Notes: generated from the sequence alone by a model not told the origin. A stretch of 64,000 nt of DNA from Sandaracinobacteroides sp041675905 (GCA_041675905.1 JBAYSX010000001.1:62001-126000); one strand, 5' to 3'; shown: positions 41,955-50,003, counted from the stretch's first letter. Translations and numbers: made by a program.

Positions 41955-42566
41955 CTAGACATGCGCGAAAATATCGATCTCCGGCCAGCCGGCGAGATCG
42001 AGTTCCGCGCGCCAGGGAAGAAAATCAAAACACGCCTGAGCCAGCGCGGTGCGGCCCTCGCGTGCCAGCCGTGCATCCAGAATTGGCTTCATCCGATGCA
42101 GATAACGCACATCGGAGGCGGCATAATCCTTCTGCGCATCCGAAAGGGTTTCGGCTCCCCAATCCGAAGATTGCTGTACTTTGGAAATTTCCGCGCCCAG
42201 CAATTCGCGTACCAGCTCTTTCAGGCCGTGCCGATCTGTGTAGGTGCGGATCAGCCGGCTGGCGGTTTTCGTGCAATAGACGGGCGCCGCCACAACCTGG
42301 AGGTAAGACCGGATGACGGCCAGATCGAAGCGGGCGAAATGATAAAGTTTCAGACGGCCCGGGTCCGCCAGCACGCGGCGAAGATGCGGGGCGGAGTAAT
42401 CGCCGGACAGGCGCACCAGATGTTCATCGCCGCCGCCATCGGACAATTGCACCAGGCACAGACGGTCGCGCTGGGGATTGAGGCCCATGGTTTCCGTATC
42501 GACAGCCAAAGGTCCGGCGGCGAAAATATCGCCAGGCAAATCGCCTTCATGAAGATATACAGTCAT
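41955..42566 (-). CDS. rnd: ribonuclease D-type 3'-5' exonuclease
   Basis: A 203-aa single-domain DEDDy exonuclease. VDTETMGLNP with the Asp-Glu pair near residue 22, YHFARFDLAVI near residue 84 and QKDYAASDVRYL near 150 (Tyr of DEDDy) are the catalytic motifs. The HRDC domains of E. coli RNase D are absent, as in the short alphaproteobacterial forms that process tRNA. The start at 42566 matches the family; the extension to 42602 is not needed. First gene of an rnd-lptC-lptA unit. Confidence 0.9.
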   Translation of the reverse strand: MTVYLHEGDLPGDIFAAGPLAVDTETMGLNPQRDRLCLVQLSDGGGDEHLVRLSGDYSAPHLRRVLADPGRLKLYHFARFDLAVIRSYLQVVAAPVYCTKTASRLIRTYTDRHGLKELVRELLGAEISKVQQSSDWGAETLSDAQKDYAASDVRYLHRMKPILDARLAREGRTALAQACFDFLPWRAELDLAGWPEIDIFAHV

Positions 42567-42688
42567 TGTTCGCCGCATAGTCTTTTGCGCGCCGCGCGGC
42601 AATGAACCGAATGTGAAAACATCCCCATTATATCCCCATTATGACGTCCGGGCTTCACAGGAACGGCATCTGCCCCCATGAGATACCC

Positions 42689-43321
42689 ATGTCGACGAAT
42701 CTGCCCCGGAGAATTGTTCCACGCGACGCAGCCAGCCTGGTTCTCGTACGTCGGGAGTCTGGCGGGCCGGCGCGGATTTTGATGGGCCGCCGCGCTGGCG
42801 GCCATATCTTCATGCCGGGGAAATGGGTTTTCCCTGGTGGCCGGATTGAGCCCGCCGATTATCACGCGGAGGCTGCCGCCGGACTGCTGCATGCTGAAGC
42901 GGAAGCGTTGGCGCAAACTGCTCGACTGGCCCGGCAAAATGGCGAGCGGCTGGCGCGGGCGCTGGCAATGGCTGCCGTGCGGGAGACGTTTGAGGAAACC
43001 GGGCTCGTGCTCGGACGCAAGGCTGCTCCGGCGCGCGCACCGGGGGGCTGGCGGCCGTTTATGGAGCGCGGCTATCGCCCCGATCTGTCCCCTTTGCGTT
43101 ATATCGCCCGTGCCATCACACCTGCCGGCCATGTCCGTCGGTTCGATGCGCGTTTTTTGATGGCGGATGCCGATGCGCTGCTGTCGTTCGAGCCGGAAGA
43201 CAGCCATGAACTCGGGGATCTCGGCTGGTTTACCCTGGCGGAATGCCATGCCCTGGACATTATCGATGTGACGCAGCATGTGCTTGGCGTTGTTGAAAAT
43301 ATTATCGCAAAGGATGGCTGA
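42689..43321 (+). CDS. Nudix hydrolase
   Basis: A 210-aa Nudix-fold hydrolase (Nudt19/CoA-pyrophosphatase-like). The Nudix box is split: FPGGRIEPADYHAEAA... supplies the Gly part and, about 40 residues on, AAVRETFEETGLVLG supplies the REx2EE core, with a helical insert between, which is typical of this subgroup. DLSPLRYIARAITP follows as in NUDT proteins acting on CoA or nucleotide sugars. The start at 42689 (MSTNLPRRIVPRDAAS) is preferred to the frame start at 42641. Confidence 0.83.
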   Translation: MSTNLPRRIVPRDAASLVLVRRESGGPARILMGRRAGGHIFMPGKWVFPGGRIEPADYHAEAAAGLLHAEAEALAQTARLARQNGERLARALAMAAVRETFEETGLVLGRKAAPARAPGGWRPFMERGYRPDLSPLRYIARAITPAGHVRRFDARFLMADADALLSFEPEDSHELGDLGWFTLAECHALDIIDVTQHVLGVVENIIAKDG

Positions 43322-43363
43322 AGCGCCCGCTGTGTCCGGCGGGCACACTGTCGCAACATGGGC

Positions 43364-43492
43364 TCAAGCTGCTTTTTGATGTTTCACGCCGGCCATTTGA
43401 TGCGTATAGCGGCCCTTTCCCGGTTTCCTGGCCCAGGGTTTCCGATGGCCGCGCCCGGCCTGTGGCGGGTTAAAGGACAGGAATGTTGCCAT
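43364..43492 (-). CDS. possible 42-aa basic small protein
   Basis: A small minus-strand frame coding for a strongly basic peptide (MATFLSFNPPQAGRGHRKPW then Lys/Arg-rich). It lies in the gap between the Nudix and gdhA genes and diverges from gdhA. No Shine-Dalgarno is visible, so this is only a possibility; the alternative is that the gap contains just the gdhA promoter and the Nudix 3' region. Confidence 0.25.
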   Translation of the reverse strand: MATFLSFNPPQAGRGHRKPWARKPGKGRYTHQMAGVKHQKAA

Positions 43493-43513
43493 TTGAATAA
43501 TGAAGGATGAATC

Positions 43514-44866
43514 TTGCCTGTGCTCGACGAAAAACTGGAACCCATCTACGCCGAGGTATTGCGGCGCAATCCCGCGGAGGCGGAGTTCCATCAGGCTGTG
43601 CGCGAGGTGCTCGATAGCCTCGGCGCCGTCATCGCCAAGCGACCGGAATACGCCGATGGCGCGTTGATCGAGCGCATTTGCGAGCCGGAACGGCAGATTA
43701 TTTTCCGCGTTCCCTGGGTGGACGACACGGGCGAAGTGCAGATCAATCGCGGTTTCCGGGTCGAATTCAACTCGGCGCTGGGGCCGTACAAGGGCGGTTT
43801 GCGCTTTCATCCCAGCGTGTTGCTGGGAACGGTGAAGTTCCTCGGTTTCGAACAATTATTCAAGAATGCGCTGACGGGTCTGCCGATCGGCGGCGGAAAG
43901 GGCGGATCGGATTTCGACCCGAAGGGCCGTTCCGAAGGCGAAATCATGCGCTTCTGCCAATCCTTCATGACGGAACTTTACCGGCATCTTGGTGAATATA
44001 CCGACGTTCCGGCCGGCGATATCGGTGTTGGCCAGCGCGAACTCGGTTTTATGTTCGGGCAATACAAGCGCATCACCAACCGCTATGAGTCCGGCGTTCT
44101 GACCGGCAAGGGGCTGGCCTGGGGCGGTTCGCAGGTGCGCCGCGAGGCGACCGGCTATGGCGCGACCTATTTCGTCGCTGAAATGCTGCGTTCGCGCAAG
44201 CTGGAACTGGCCGGCCGCAAGGCCGTCGTGTCGGGTTCGGGCAATGTCGCCATCTATACGATTGAAAAGATCGAGGAACTGGGCGGCAAGGTCGTCGCCT
44301 GCTCGGATTCCAGCGGCTATGTTGTGGACGAGGCAGGTATTGATCTGGACCTGCTGAAGGAAATCAAGGAAGTTCGTCGTGGACGCATCGCCGATTATGC
44401 CAAAATGCGCGGCGCCGCGGCCATTTATCAATCCAATGGCGGCAGCGTCTGGGATGTGCCGTGCGATGTTGCCATGCCTTGCGCCACCCAAAACGAGCTG
44501 ACCGGTAACGACGCGCGCACACTGATCGCCAACGGCGTGCTGGCGGTTGGCGAAGGCGCGAACATGCCGTGCACCCCGGAGGCCGTGCGGGAATTCCAGA
44601 ACGCCGGGATTCTGTTCGGGCCGGGCAAAGCCACCAACGCTGGCGGCGTCGTCACCAGTGCGCTGGAAATGCAGCAAAACGCTTCGCGCGATTCCTGGTC
44701 ATTCGAAGCCACAGAAGAACGGCTGGCGAAGATTATGCGTGGCATCCATGATCGCTGCGCCGAAACTGCCGAAGAGTTCGGCACGCCCGGCAATTATGTG
44801 CTGGGCGCGAATATTGCCGGGTTCATCCGTGTCGCTGACGCGATGCGGGCGCTGGGCGTCATCTAA
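43514..44866 (+). CDS. gdhA: NADP-specific glutamate dehydrogenase
   Basis: A 450-aa enzyme that makes glutamate from 2-oxoglutarate and ammonia. GPYKGGLRFHPSV near residues 89-101 has the substrate-binding Lys, PIGGGKGGSDFDPKG near 123-137 is the catalytic-site loop, and the Rossmann motif VSGSGNVAIYTIEK near 237-250 binds NADP. The length and N-terminus (ILPVLDEKLEPIYAEVLRRNPAEAEFHQAVREVL-like) are those of the hexameric bacterial type. Start is TTG/ATG-proximal at 43514 with a weak Shine-Dalgarno. A strong hairpin follows. Confidence 0.96.
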   Translation: MPVLDEKLEPIYAEVLRRNPAEAEFHQAVREVLDSLGAVIAKRPEYADGALIERICEPERQIIFRVPWVDDTGEVQINRGFRVEFNSALGPYKGGLRFHPSVLLGTVKFLGFEQLFKNALTGLPIGGGKGGSDFDPKGRSEGEIMRFCQSFMTELYRHLGEYTDVPAGDIGVGQRELGFMFGQYKRITNRYESGVLTGKGLAWGGSQVRREATGYGATYFVAEMLRSRKLELAGRKAVVSGSGNVAIYTIEKIEELGGKVVACSDSSGYVVDEAGIDLDLLKEIKEVRRGRIADYAKMRGAAAIYQSNGGSVWDVPCDVAMPCATQNELTGNDARTLIANGVLAVGEGANMPCTPEAVREFQNAGILFGPGKATNAGGVVTSALEMQQNASRDSWSFEATEERLAKIMRGIHDRCAETAEEFGTPGNYVLGANIAGFIRVADAMRALGVI

Positions 44867-44885
44867 CCGTTATCCCGGCATCATT

Positions 44886-44918
44886 CCGGCCCGCGCCCGA
44901 CTTCCGGGCGCGGGCCGG
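44886..44918 (+). terminator. gdhA hairpin terminator
   Basis: CCGGCCCGCGCCCG at 44886-44899 pairs perfectly with its complement at 44905-44918 around the 5-base loop ACTTC. It begins 20 bases after the gdhA stop. Few T residues follow, so Rho help or a folded 3' end is likely. Confidence 0.7.
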
Positions 44919-45029
44919 TAATCCCGTGTCTTCTGTAAAAAAGCGCAATCCTGAATCCGAAAAAGGCAGGGTTGGCACGCAAAATCGCGCGCATGCCGAA
45001 GCCCTCCAGAAACATTGTGGGCGGCTTCC

Positions 45030-45058
45030 TTGTAAAAGCCGTGCAACTTCCCTATATA
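45030..45058 (+). promoter_or_regulatory. promoter of the cold-shock / IF-1 paralogue operon
   Basis: TTGTAA (45030-45035), a 17-base spacer and TATATA (45053-45058) form a near-consensus sigma-70 promoter. A start about 7 bases later would leave a leader of about 135-140 nt before the csp ATG, similar in length to the leaders of known cold-shock mRNAs. Confidence 0.6.
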
Positions 45059-45201
45059 CCGCAATGCTAACGTCGCCCGCGACGGAAATTGAAATTGACG
45101 CCCGCAGGGCAGATCCTTCCTTCTCCCCGCTATCAAGGCTCCGCAGGCATTTATCCTTGCGTGGCAAGGGCGAAATTTTGGGATTTGAAAGGAATATTTT
45201 C

Positions 45202-45408
45202 ATGGCAACAGGTACAGTAAAATTTTTCAATGCAGACAAGGGTTATGGCTTCATTTCGAATGAAGATGGCTCCGGGGACAGCTTCGTACATATCAGCGCC
45301 GTCGAACGCGCCGGTTTTGCTACCCTTAACAAGGAGCAACGGCTGAGCTATGATCTCGAAACCGACCAGCGCGGTAAACAATCCGCGGTTAACCTGCAGG
45401 CGGCCTGA
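45202..45408 (+). CDS. cold-shock domain protein
   Basis: A 68-aa CspA-type RNA chaperone: MATGTVKFFNADKGYGFISNEDG with RNP1 (KGYGFI) and SFVHISAVERAG with RNP2 are clear. The promoter at 45030 leaves a leader of about 140 nt. The next gene, an IF-1 paralogue, starts 4 bases after its stop, so both are one unit. The start at 45202 follows AAAGGAATATTTTC. Confidence 0.94.
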   Translation: MATGTVKFFNADKGYGFISNEDGSGDSFVHISAVERAGFATLNKEQRLSYDLETDQRGKQSAVNLQAA

Positions 45409-45412
45409 GCCC

Positions 45413-45673
45413 ATGGCGAAGGAAGACCTGCTTACACTGGACGGGCAGATCGACGAGATTCTGCCCGATGGCCGTTTCCGCGTCCTGCTGGAAAACGACC
45501 ACAAGATCATCGCCTATACGGCGGGTAAAATGCGGCGTTTCCGTATCCGCTCGGTGGTTGGCGATCGGGTGAAAGTTGAAATGACACCCTATGATCTCGA
45601 CAAGGGTCGAATCGTATTTCGGGAGCGGACGCCGGGCGGAGGCGGCGGGCCTTACAGGGGCAACCGGCGCTAG
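45413..45673 (+). CDS. infA: second translation initiation factor IF-1 (paralogue)
   Basis: An 86-aa OB-fold protein: AKEDLLTLDGQIDEILPDGRFRVLLENDHKIIAYTAGKMRR-like core equals IF-1, and it ends in an extra Gly-rich basic tail (FRERTPGGGGGPYRGNRR). A canonical 72-aa IF-1 lies at 48250-48468, so this is a paralogue of the kind known in some alphaproteobacteria. It is 4 bases downstream of a cold-shock gene, suggesting a role under cold or stress. The C-terminal extension may bind RNA. Confidence 0.92.
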   Translation: MAKEDLLTLDGQIDEILPDGRFRVLLENDHKIIAYTAGKMRRFRIRSVVGDRVKVEMTPYDLDKGRIVFRERTPGGGGGPYRGNRR

Positions 45674-45691
45674 CCGGAAACAATTAAATAT

Positions 45692-45712
45692 GGCGCACCG
45701 AGCCGGTGCGCC
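45692..45712 (+). terminator. hairpin after the csp-IF-1 operon
   Basis: GGCGCACC at 45692-45699 and GGTGCGCC at 45705-45712 form an 8-base stem with loop GAGCC. It starts 19 bases after the IF-1 paralogue stop. Also only about 11 bases before the start of the next small gene, so it may act as attenuator. Confidence 0.55.
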
Positions 45713-45722
45713 CAGGGATTAT

Positions 45723-45884
45723 ATGCACTTAAATAAAAACAAACTACATTATCGACACCCGGGAGCCGACATTGCCGGCGCGACGCACCATTCTGGACGG
45801 ACCGTGCGTTTCCATCCGGTGCCACTGGTTCCCACGCTTTCCCGACGTGAATTGCGCCGGCTTGTTGCGGAGATGATTGATTGA
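45723..45884 (+). CDS. possible 53-aa small protein
   Basis: A short frame with AGGGA 5 bases before the ATG. It codes for a His/Lys-rich start (MHLNKNKLHYRHPG) and ends in LSRRELRRLVAEMID, a helix that is seen at the C-terminus of various small sphingomonad proteins. It lies between two hairpins. The end pattern argues for a real gene, but no family is known. Confidence 0.45.
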   Translation: MHLNKNKLHYRHPGADIAGATHHSGRTVRFHPVPLVPTLSRRELRRLVAEMID

Positions 45885-45891
45885 ATCCCGG

Positions 45892-45916
45892 ACACCGGCG
45901 GCAACCCCGCCGGTGT
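45892..45916 (+). terminator. hairpin between two small genes
   Basis: ACACCGGCGG at 45892-45901 and CCGCCGGTGT at 45907-45916 with loop CAACC. Lies 8 bases after the stop of the 53-aa frame and just before the next Shine-Dalgarno. Confidence 0.55.
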
Positions 45917-45937
45917 AACAAAATACAGGAGAACATA

Positions 45938-46153
45938 TTGCCAACGACCATCGACTTTTATGAGGCTCAGGCGCAAAAGTGCGCGGCCGAAGCAAAAGTG
46001 TCGGACCTTGTCAATGTGCGGGCGCGCCTGCTCCGCTCTGCCGCTGCCTGGCGTTCCATGGCCGAGCGCCGATCCCGATCCGTCACGATGCGCGAACGCC
46101 TGCTGGCGGAGAAAACCCGCGAACGTGAAGTGAAAGCGGAAGAAACCGCGTAA
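45938..46153 (+). CDS. small helical protein with TTG start
   Basis: A 71-aa, mostly helical soluble protein: TIDFYEAQAQKCAAEAKVSDLVNV, then RARLLRSAAAWRSMAERRSRS, a pattern seen in unnamed sphingomonad proteins that associate with cell growth or stress genes. Start is TTG at 45938, chosen because AGGAG lies 6 bases upstream; the frame is open to 45881 but without signal. Ends before a third hairpin. Role unknown. Confidence 0.7.
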   Translation: MPTTIDFYEAQAQKCAAEAKVSDLVNVRARLLRSAAAWRSMAERRSRSVTMRERLLAEKTREREVKAEETA

Positions 46154-46158
46154 CCCCG

Positions 46159-46183
46159 GTCGCCGGCGCTCGACGCCGGCGAC
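46159..46183 (+). terminator. hairpin after the small helical protein gene
   Basis: GTCGCCGGCG at 46159-46168 and CGCCGGCGAC at 46174-46183 with loop CTCGA, 6 bases after the stop at 46153. Third hairpin of the same design within 500 bases. Confidence 0.55.
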
Positions 46184-46193
46184 AATAAATGCG

Positions 46194-46601
46194 ATGTTCC
46201 GGCCCATGGCGTTGCTTGCACCAACACTGGCTCATATCGAGCAGCTCGCCCAGACGGCTGCGGAACGGCTGCCCGAATTATTCCGTCAGCATTTGTCCAA
46301 TGTTATCCTTCGGGTTACGGATTTTCCCGACGAGGAAGTCATGGACATGATGGAGCTGGAAAGTCCGTTCGACATATTGGGGCTTTATCAGGGACATGCC
46401 GTCGGCAGCCCCGGCCATGACATGACCGGCGCGATGCCGCCCACCATCTATCTCTATCGTCGCCCGTTGCTCGACGCCTGGTCCGAAGGTGACGACACGC
46501 TGGAAGCGCTGGTCACCCATGTGCTTGTGCATGAGGTGGGACATCATTTCGGCCTGTCGGACGCCGATATCGAAGCGATCGAGGCCTCAGCAGCCGAGTA
46601 A
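46194..46601 (+). CDS. zincin-like metallopeptidase family protein (COG3824)
   Basis: A 135-aa protein of the small metallopeptidase (DUF1025-like) family. HEVGHHFGLSDADIEAIE near residues 113-130 is the zinc motif HExxHxxGxxD, and FPDEEVMDMMELESPFDILGLY near 43-64 and TIYLYRRPLLDAW near 84-96 are typical. The function is unknown. The start is at 46194; ATG at 46206 is an alternative. The last 15 bases overlap the 3' end of the sirtuin gene. Confidence 0.85.
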   Translation: MFRPMALLAPTLAHIEQLAQTAAERLPELFRQHLSNVILRVTDFPDEEVMDMMELESPFDILGLYQGHAVGSPGHDMTGAMPPTIYLYRRPLLDAWSEGDDTLEALVTHVLVHEVGHHFGLSDADIEAIEASAAE

Positions 46602-47297
46602 TTCTGCGACCAGCGCGGGTACGATTTCACCCGCCGGGCCGGTGCGATGTTCCGCAAAGCGCGAAGATGTCTGCTGCACATTCACTTCAATCGTATGCGC
46701 GCCCGCTTGCGTTGCAAGATCGACGAAACCGGCGGCGGGATAGACCTGGCCGGATGTGCCGATCGCGATGAACAGATCGGCGGACGCCAGCGCGTCTTCA
46801 ATTTCTTCCATATGATAGGGCATTTCGCCAAACCAGACGATGTCGGGTCGCAGTTTTGCCTCTCCGCAACCGGGGCAGGCGGGATTGTCGCCAAGCGGCG
46901 CGTCCCACGGGCTGCGCGCGTCGCAAGCCAGACACCAGGCCGACAACAATTCCCCATGCATGTGCAGCAGCCGTTCGGAACCGGCCCGTTCGTGCAAATC
47001 ATCGACATTTTGCGTCACCAGCAGCAGACTGCCTTCCCATTCCGCATCAAGCCGCGCCAGCGCCAGGTGCGCCGGATTGGGGGCGGTACGGGCAAGCGCG
47101 GCGCGGCGCTGGTCATAGAAATTCTGTACCAGCGCAGGATTCTGGCGGAAGGCCTGCGGTGTCGCCACTTCCTCCACCCGATGCTCCTCCCACAGACCAT
47201 CGGCATCGCGAAATGTGGGCACACCCGATTCGGCTGAAACCCCCGCGCCGGTCAGGATAACGATGCGCGAATCGGGGCGGGCAAGACTGCTGGACAT
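46587..47297 (-). CDS. cobB: NAD-dependent protein deacylase (sirtuin)
   Basis: A 236-aa Sir2 enzyme: GAGVSAESGVPTFRD near residues 16-30, TQNVDDLHERAG near 97-108, catalytic His in LHMHGEL near 116, and two zinc pairs CLAC and CPGC. VWFGEMPY and GTSGQVYPAAGFVDLA complete the fold. CobB-type enzymes remove acetyl/succinyl groups from lysines. The start at 47297 fits; the frame is open to 47819 but that would overlap dapB. Convergent with the zincin gene. Confidence 0.94.
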   Translation of the reverse strand: MSSSLARPDSRIVILTGAGVSAESGVPTFRDADGLWEEHRVEEVATPQAFRQNPALVQNFYDQRRAALARTAPNPAHLALARLDAEWEGSLLLVTQNVDDLHERAGSERLLHMHGELLSAWCLACDARSPWDAPLGDNPACPGCGEAKLRPDIVWFGEMPYHMEEIEDALASADLFIAIGTSGQVYPAAGFVDLATQAGAHTIEVNVQQTSSRFAEHRTGPAGEIVPALVAELLGC

Positions 47298-47360
47298 GCG
47301 CAGCTCTTGCCATAAAGCCCGATCTGGCGGAAGGAGAGCGGAGAAAGGGTTTTGTCGCTT

Positions 47361-48146
47361 ATGACCAGAATTGCTGTGCTTGGAGCCGGCGGGCGTATGG
47401 GCCGGGCAATTATCGCTGATATTCTTGCAGCCCCGGACCTGGAACTGGCCGGTGCGGTAGAGCGACCGGGCCATCCGGCATGCGGCACGGAAGTGTCCGA
47501 AGATTCGGTGATGGTGATTTGCGCCAATGCGGCTCCCGTAGCGCACAAGGCCGACGTGCTGGTTGATTTCAGCTCGCCAGACGCACTGGACGAACATTTG
47601 CGCGCAGCCCTTGACGCCAATGTTGCGCTGGTCGTCGGCACAACGGGGCTGGAAGCGCGGCACCATGCTGCGCTGGATAAGGCGGCACGTTCCATCCCCA
47701 TCCTGCAGGCGGCCAACACCTCGCTTGGTGTCACGCTGATGTTGACGCTGATGGAGCAGGCGGCGCGGTCTTTGGGGCCGGAGTGGGATATCGAGATTCT
47801 CGACTGGCACCACCGGCACAAGGTAGATGCGCCATCCGGCACGGCGCTGGCGCTGGGCGAGGCGGCGGCGCGTGGACGGGGCGGAACGCTGGAGGAATTA
47901 CGTCTGCCGCCCCATGACGGTATCGGTGAGCCACGTCCGCGGGGAGGCATCGGCTTCGCCAGTCTTCGTGGTGGTTCGGTTGCCGGGCAACACCAGGCGT
48001 TTCTTGCATCGGAAGGCGAACGACTGATCATCACACATGAAGCTGAACACCGGGAGATTTTCGCCCGTGGTGCGGTAGCGGCGGCGCGCTGGCTCGCTGG
48101 CCGCCCGGCGGACCGATATTATATGCGGGACGTGCTCGGGTTGTAA
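47361..48146 (+). CDS. dapB: 4-hydroxy-tetrahydrodipicolinate reductase
   Basis: A 261-aa enzyme of lysine/diaminopimelate synthesis. Rossmann motif AVLGAGGRMGRAI is at the N-terminus, and DWHHRHKVDAPSGTA near residues 150-164 is the catalytic His/Lys signature. ATG at 47361 is preferred to TTG at 47352 since AAAGGG is at correct distance. Upstream neighbour is the divergent sirtuin. Confidence 0.95.
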   Translation: MTRIAVLGAGGRMGRAIIADILAAPDLELAGAVERPGHPACGTEVSEDSVMVICANAAPVAHKADVLVDFSSPDALDEHLRAALDANVALVVGTTGLEARHHAALDKAARSIPILQAANTSLGVTLMLTLMEQAARSLGPEWDIEILDWHHRHKVDAPSGTALALGEAAARGRGGTLEELRLPPHDGIGEPRPRGGIGFASLRGGSVAGQHQAFLASEGERLIITHEAEHREIFARGAVAAARWLAGRPADRYYMRDVLGL

Positions 48147-48249
48147 TTTTCGTTGAAAGAAGCTGCGACAAATACAGAGTCTTGCATAAATTCCGGCGTT
48201 CCGGCATGGCGGCGCATCGCTCGACAGGCAAGGTGGCTTTACGACGCTC

Positions 48250-48468
48250 ATGGCGAAGGAAGAATTGCTCGAAATGCGTGGGACAGTAGTGGAACTGCTG
48301 CCCAACGCGATGTTCCGCGTACGTCTGGAAAATGACCATGAGATATTGGGTCATACCGCCGGTAAAATGCGCAAGAACCGGATCCGGGTTCTGACCGGCG
48401 ACGAGGTGCTTGTCGAACTGACACCCTATGATCTCACCAAGGGCCGTATCACCTACCGCTTCAAATAG
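48250..48468 (+). CDS. infA: translation initiation factor IF-1 (canonical)
   Basis: A 72-aa OB-fold factor with the standard sequence MAKEELLEMRGTVVELLPNAMF at the start and the LENDHEILGHTAGKMRK core. It is the housekeeping copy; a second, 86-aa copy is 2.8 kb upstream. The maf gene starts right after its stop. Confidence 0.97.
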   Translation: MAKEELLEMRGTVVELLPNAMFRVRLENDHEILGHTAGKMRKNRIRVLTGDEVLVELTPYDLTKGRITYRFK

Positions 48469-48469
48469 C

Positions 48470-49045
48470 GTGCTGCCGCCGTTCATCCTTGCGTCGGCAT
48501 CGCCGCGCCGGCTGGAACTGCTGGCGCGCATTGGCGTTATTCCCGATGCAGTCGATCCTGCCGACCTTGATGAAAGCGTGCGTCGGGGTGAACTGCCCGA
48601 GCCGCATGTTGCGCGACTGGCAGCCGAAAAGGCCGCTGTAGTCGCTGCGCGTCATCCAGGTGCGGTAGTGCTGGCCGCCGATACCCTGGTGGTGGCGGGT
48701 CGGCGCATCCTGCCGAAGGCCGAGGATGAAGAAACCGCGCGCCAATGCCTGGATTTACTGGGCGGGCGGCGGCATCGTGTTCTGACGGCGGTGACAGTGG
48801 TGGCCGCCGACGGCGTGGCTCGCCACCGGATCAGCCGCACCATCGTGAAAGTCGCGCCGCTGACCCGCCAGACAATCAATGCCTATATTGAAGGCGGCGA
48901 ATGGCGTGGCAAGGCAGGCGGCTATGCCATTCAGGGCCATTTCGAGGCCTGGATCAGCTGGATATCGGGCAGTTTTTCCGGTGTGATGGGCCTGCCGCTA
49001 TTCGAAACGCGGGCACTTTTGACGACCGCCGGGCGACTTGGCTGA
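48470..49045 (+). CDS. maf: Maf-family nucleoside-triphosphate pyrophosphatase
   Basis: A 191-aa Maf/HAM1-like enzyme that hydrolyses non-canonical dNTPs such as m5UTP. ILASASPRRLELLARIG at residues 5-21, AADTLVV near 66 and KAGGYAIQGHFEAWI near 147 are diagnostic. GTG at 48470 starts right after the infA stop and gives the family N-terminus; the frame opening at 48428 is inside infA. Its end overlaps the next gene by 8 bases. Confidence 0.92.
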   Translation: MLPPFILASASPRRLELLARIGVIPDAVDPADLDESVRRGELPEPHVARLAAEKAAVVAARHPGAVVLAADTLVVAGRRILPKAEDEETARQCLDLLGGRRHRVLTAVTVVAADGVARHRISRTIVKVAPLTRQTINAYIEGGEWRGKAGGYAIQGHFEAWISWISGSFSGVMGLPLFETRALLTTAGRLG

Positions 49046-50003
49046 AGCCTTTCTGTCGCGCCGCATCGGCGAGCGGTGGCTTGCCGTGATGGAAGCGGAT
49101 CGACTGGTGGAAATGCGGCTTTCGCGTGACGACGATGGCGCAGCGGCGGGCAGCCTGTACGGAGCGCGCCTGAAAACCCGGTTGGGCCAGCGCGGCATTG
49201 CCTTGCTCGAATCCGGCGAGGAAGTGCTGGTGGAGCCATGGCCGGCAGGGTTTGCCGAAGGCGTGCTGGTGGAAATTCGTATCAGCCGTCAACGCTGGCG
49301 GGAACCGGGCCGTGACCGTCTCGCAAAGGCGAAGGGGATCGGCCCCGCAAAATGTGCCGGACTATTAGAGGCAGCGCCGGATTTCGACCCTGTTTCCGCA
49401 ATCGAAGCCTGGCCGGACGAAGTCGCGGAAAGCTGGGATGCCGGCTGGCAGGCCGCTGAACTCGGGCGTGTCGTCATTCCCGGCGGCAGTCTCAACTTTA
49501 CGCCGACGCCAGCCTTTGTTGCCGTCGATATCGACGGCACGGGCGCGCGACTCGCTGTGGACGCGGCGAGGGCACTCGCACAGACCATCCGGTTATGGCG
49601 GATTGGCGGCGGCATAGCTGTGGATTTTCCGGTGCAGGATCGCGCCAGCCGTCAGGCGGTGGCGGAGGCCTTCGATGCTGCCATGGGAGACACCAAATTC
49701 GAGCGCACGGCGGTCAACGGGTTCGGATTGCTGCACGTCATTTTGCCCCGTACCGGCCCATCGATTCTGGAGCGTGCCCGTTTTGAAACAACGGCGACAG
49801 CCGGTCTCGCGCTGCTGAATCGCGCCGTCCACGAACCACGCCCCGGCCCGTTGACGCTGGTGGCGCGCCCAAAGGTGGTGGAGTGGATCCGTGCGCGGCC
49901 TGCTCTGCTGGCGACGGCGAACCGGCGCGCCGGTCGCACTCTGGACCTGAAGGCGGACGTTATGGCAGGGGAGGGGCATGTCGAAACGTCCGCGCAAAGC
50001 TGA
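49038..50003 (+). CDS. ribonuclease E/G family protein
   Basis: A 321-aa protein matching part of RNase G/E: the N-terminal S1-like region (LSRRIGERWLAVMEADRLVEM, LVEPWPAGFAEGVLVEIRI) and an RNase-E core with VDIDGTGARLAVDAARALAQTIRLWRIGGGIAVDFPV. It is shorter than E. coli RNase G (489 aa) and lacks the C-terminal zinc-link and scaffold. Start TTG at 49038 overlaps maf. The infA-maf-rng-yacG order is known in alphaproteobacteria. Confidence 0.85.
   Translation: MAEAFLSRRIGERWLAVMEADRLVEMRLSRDDDGAAAGSLYGARLKTRLGQRGIALLESGEEVLVEPWPAGFAEGVLVEIRISRQRWREPGRDRLAKAKGIGPAKCAGLLEAAPDFDPVSAIEAWPDEVAESWDAGWQAAELGRVVIPGGSLNFTPTPAFVAVDIDGTGARLAVDAARALAQTIRLWRIGGGIAVDFPVQDRASRQAVAEAFDAAMGDTKFERTAVNGFGLLHVILPRTGPSILERARFETTATAGLALLNRAVHEPRPGPLTLVARPKVVEWIRARPALLATANRRAGRTLDLKADVMAGEGHVETSAQS

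Larger units (their letters stand above)
44867..45201. other. 335-base gap: gdhA terminator and csp leader
   Basis: Contains the gdhA hairpin at 44886-44918 and the csp promoter at 45030-45058. Nothing coding is seen. The long stretch from the promoter to the csp start (about 140 bases) is a candidate structured 5' leader. Confidence 0.55.

Noticed and set aside
47298..47819. N-terminal extension of the sirtuin frame
   Set aside because: It would overlap dapB on the opposite strand; the Sir2 motif starts right after the ATG at 47297.
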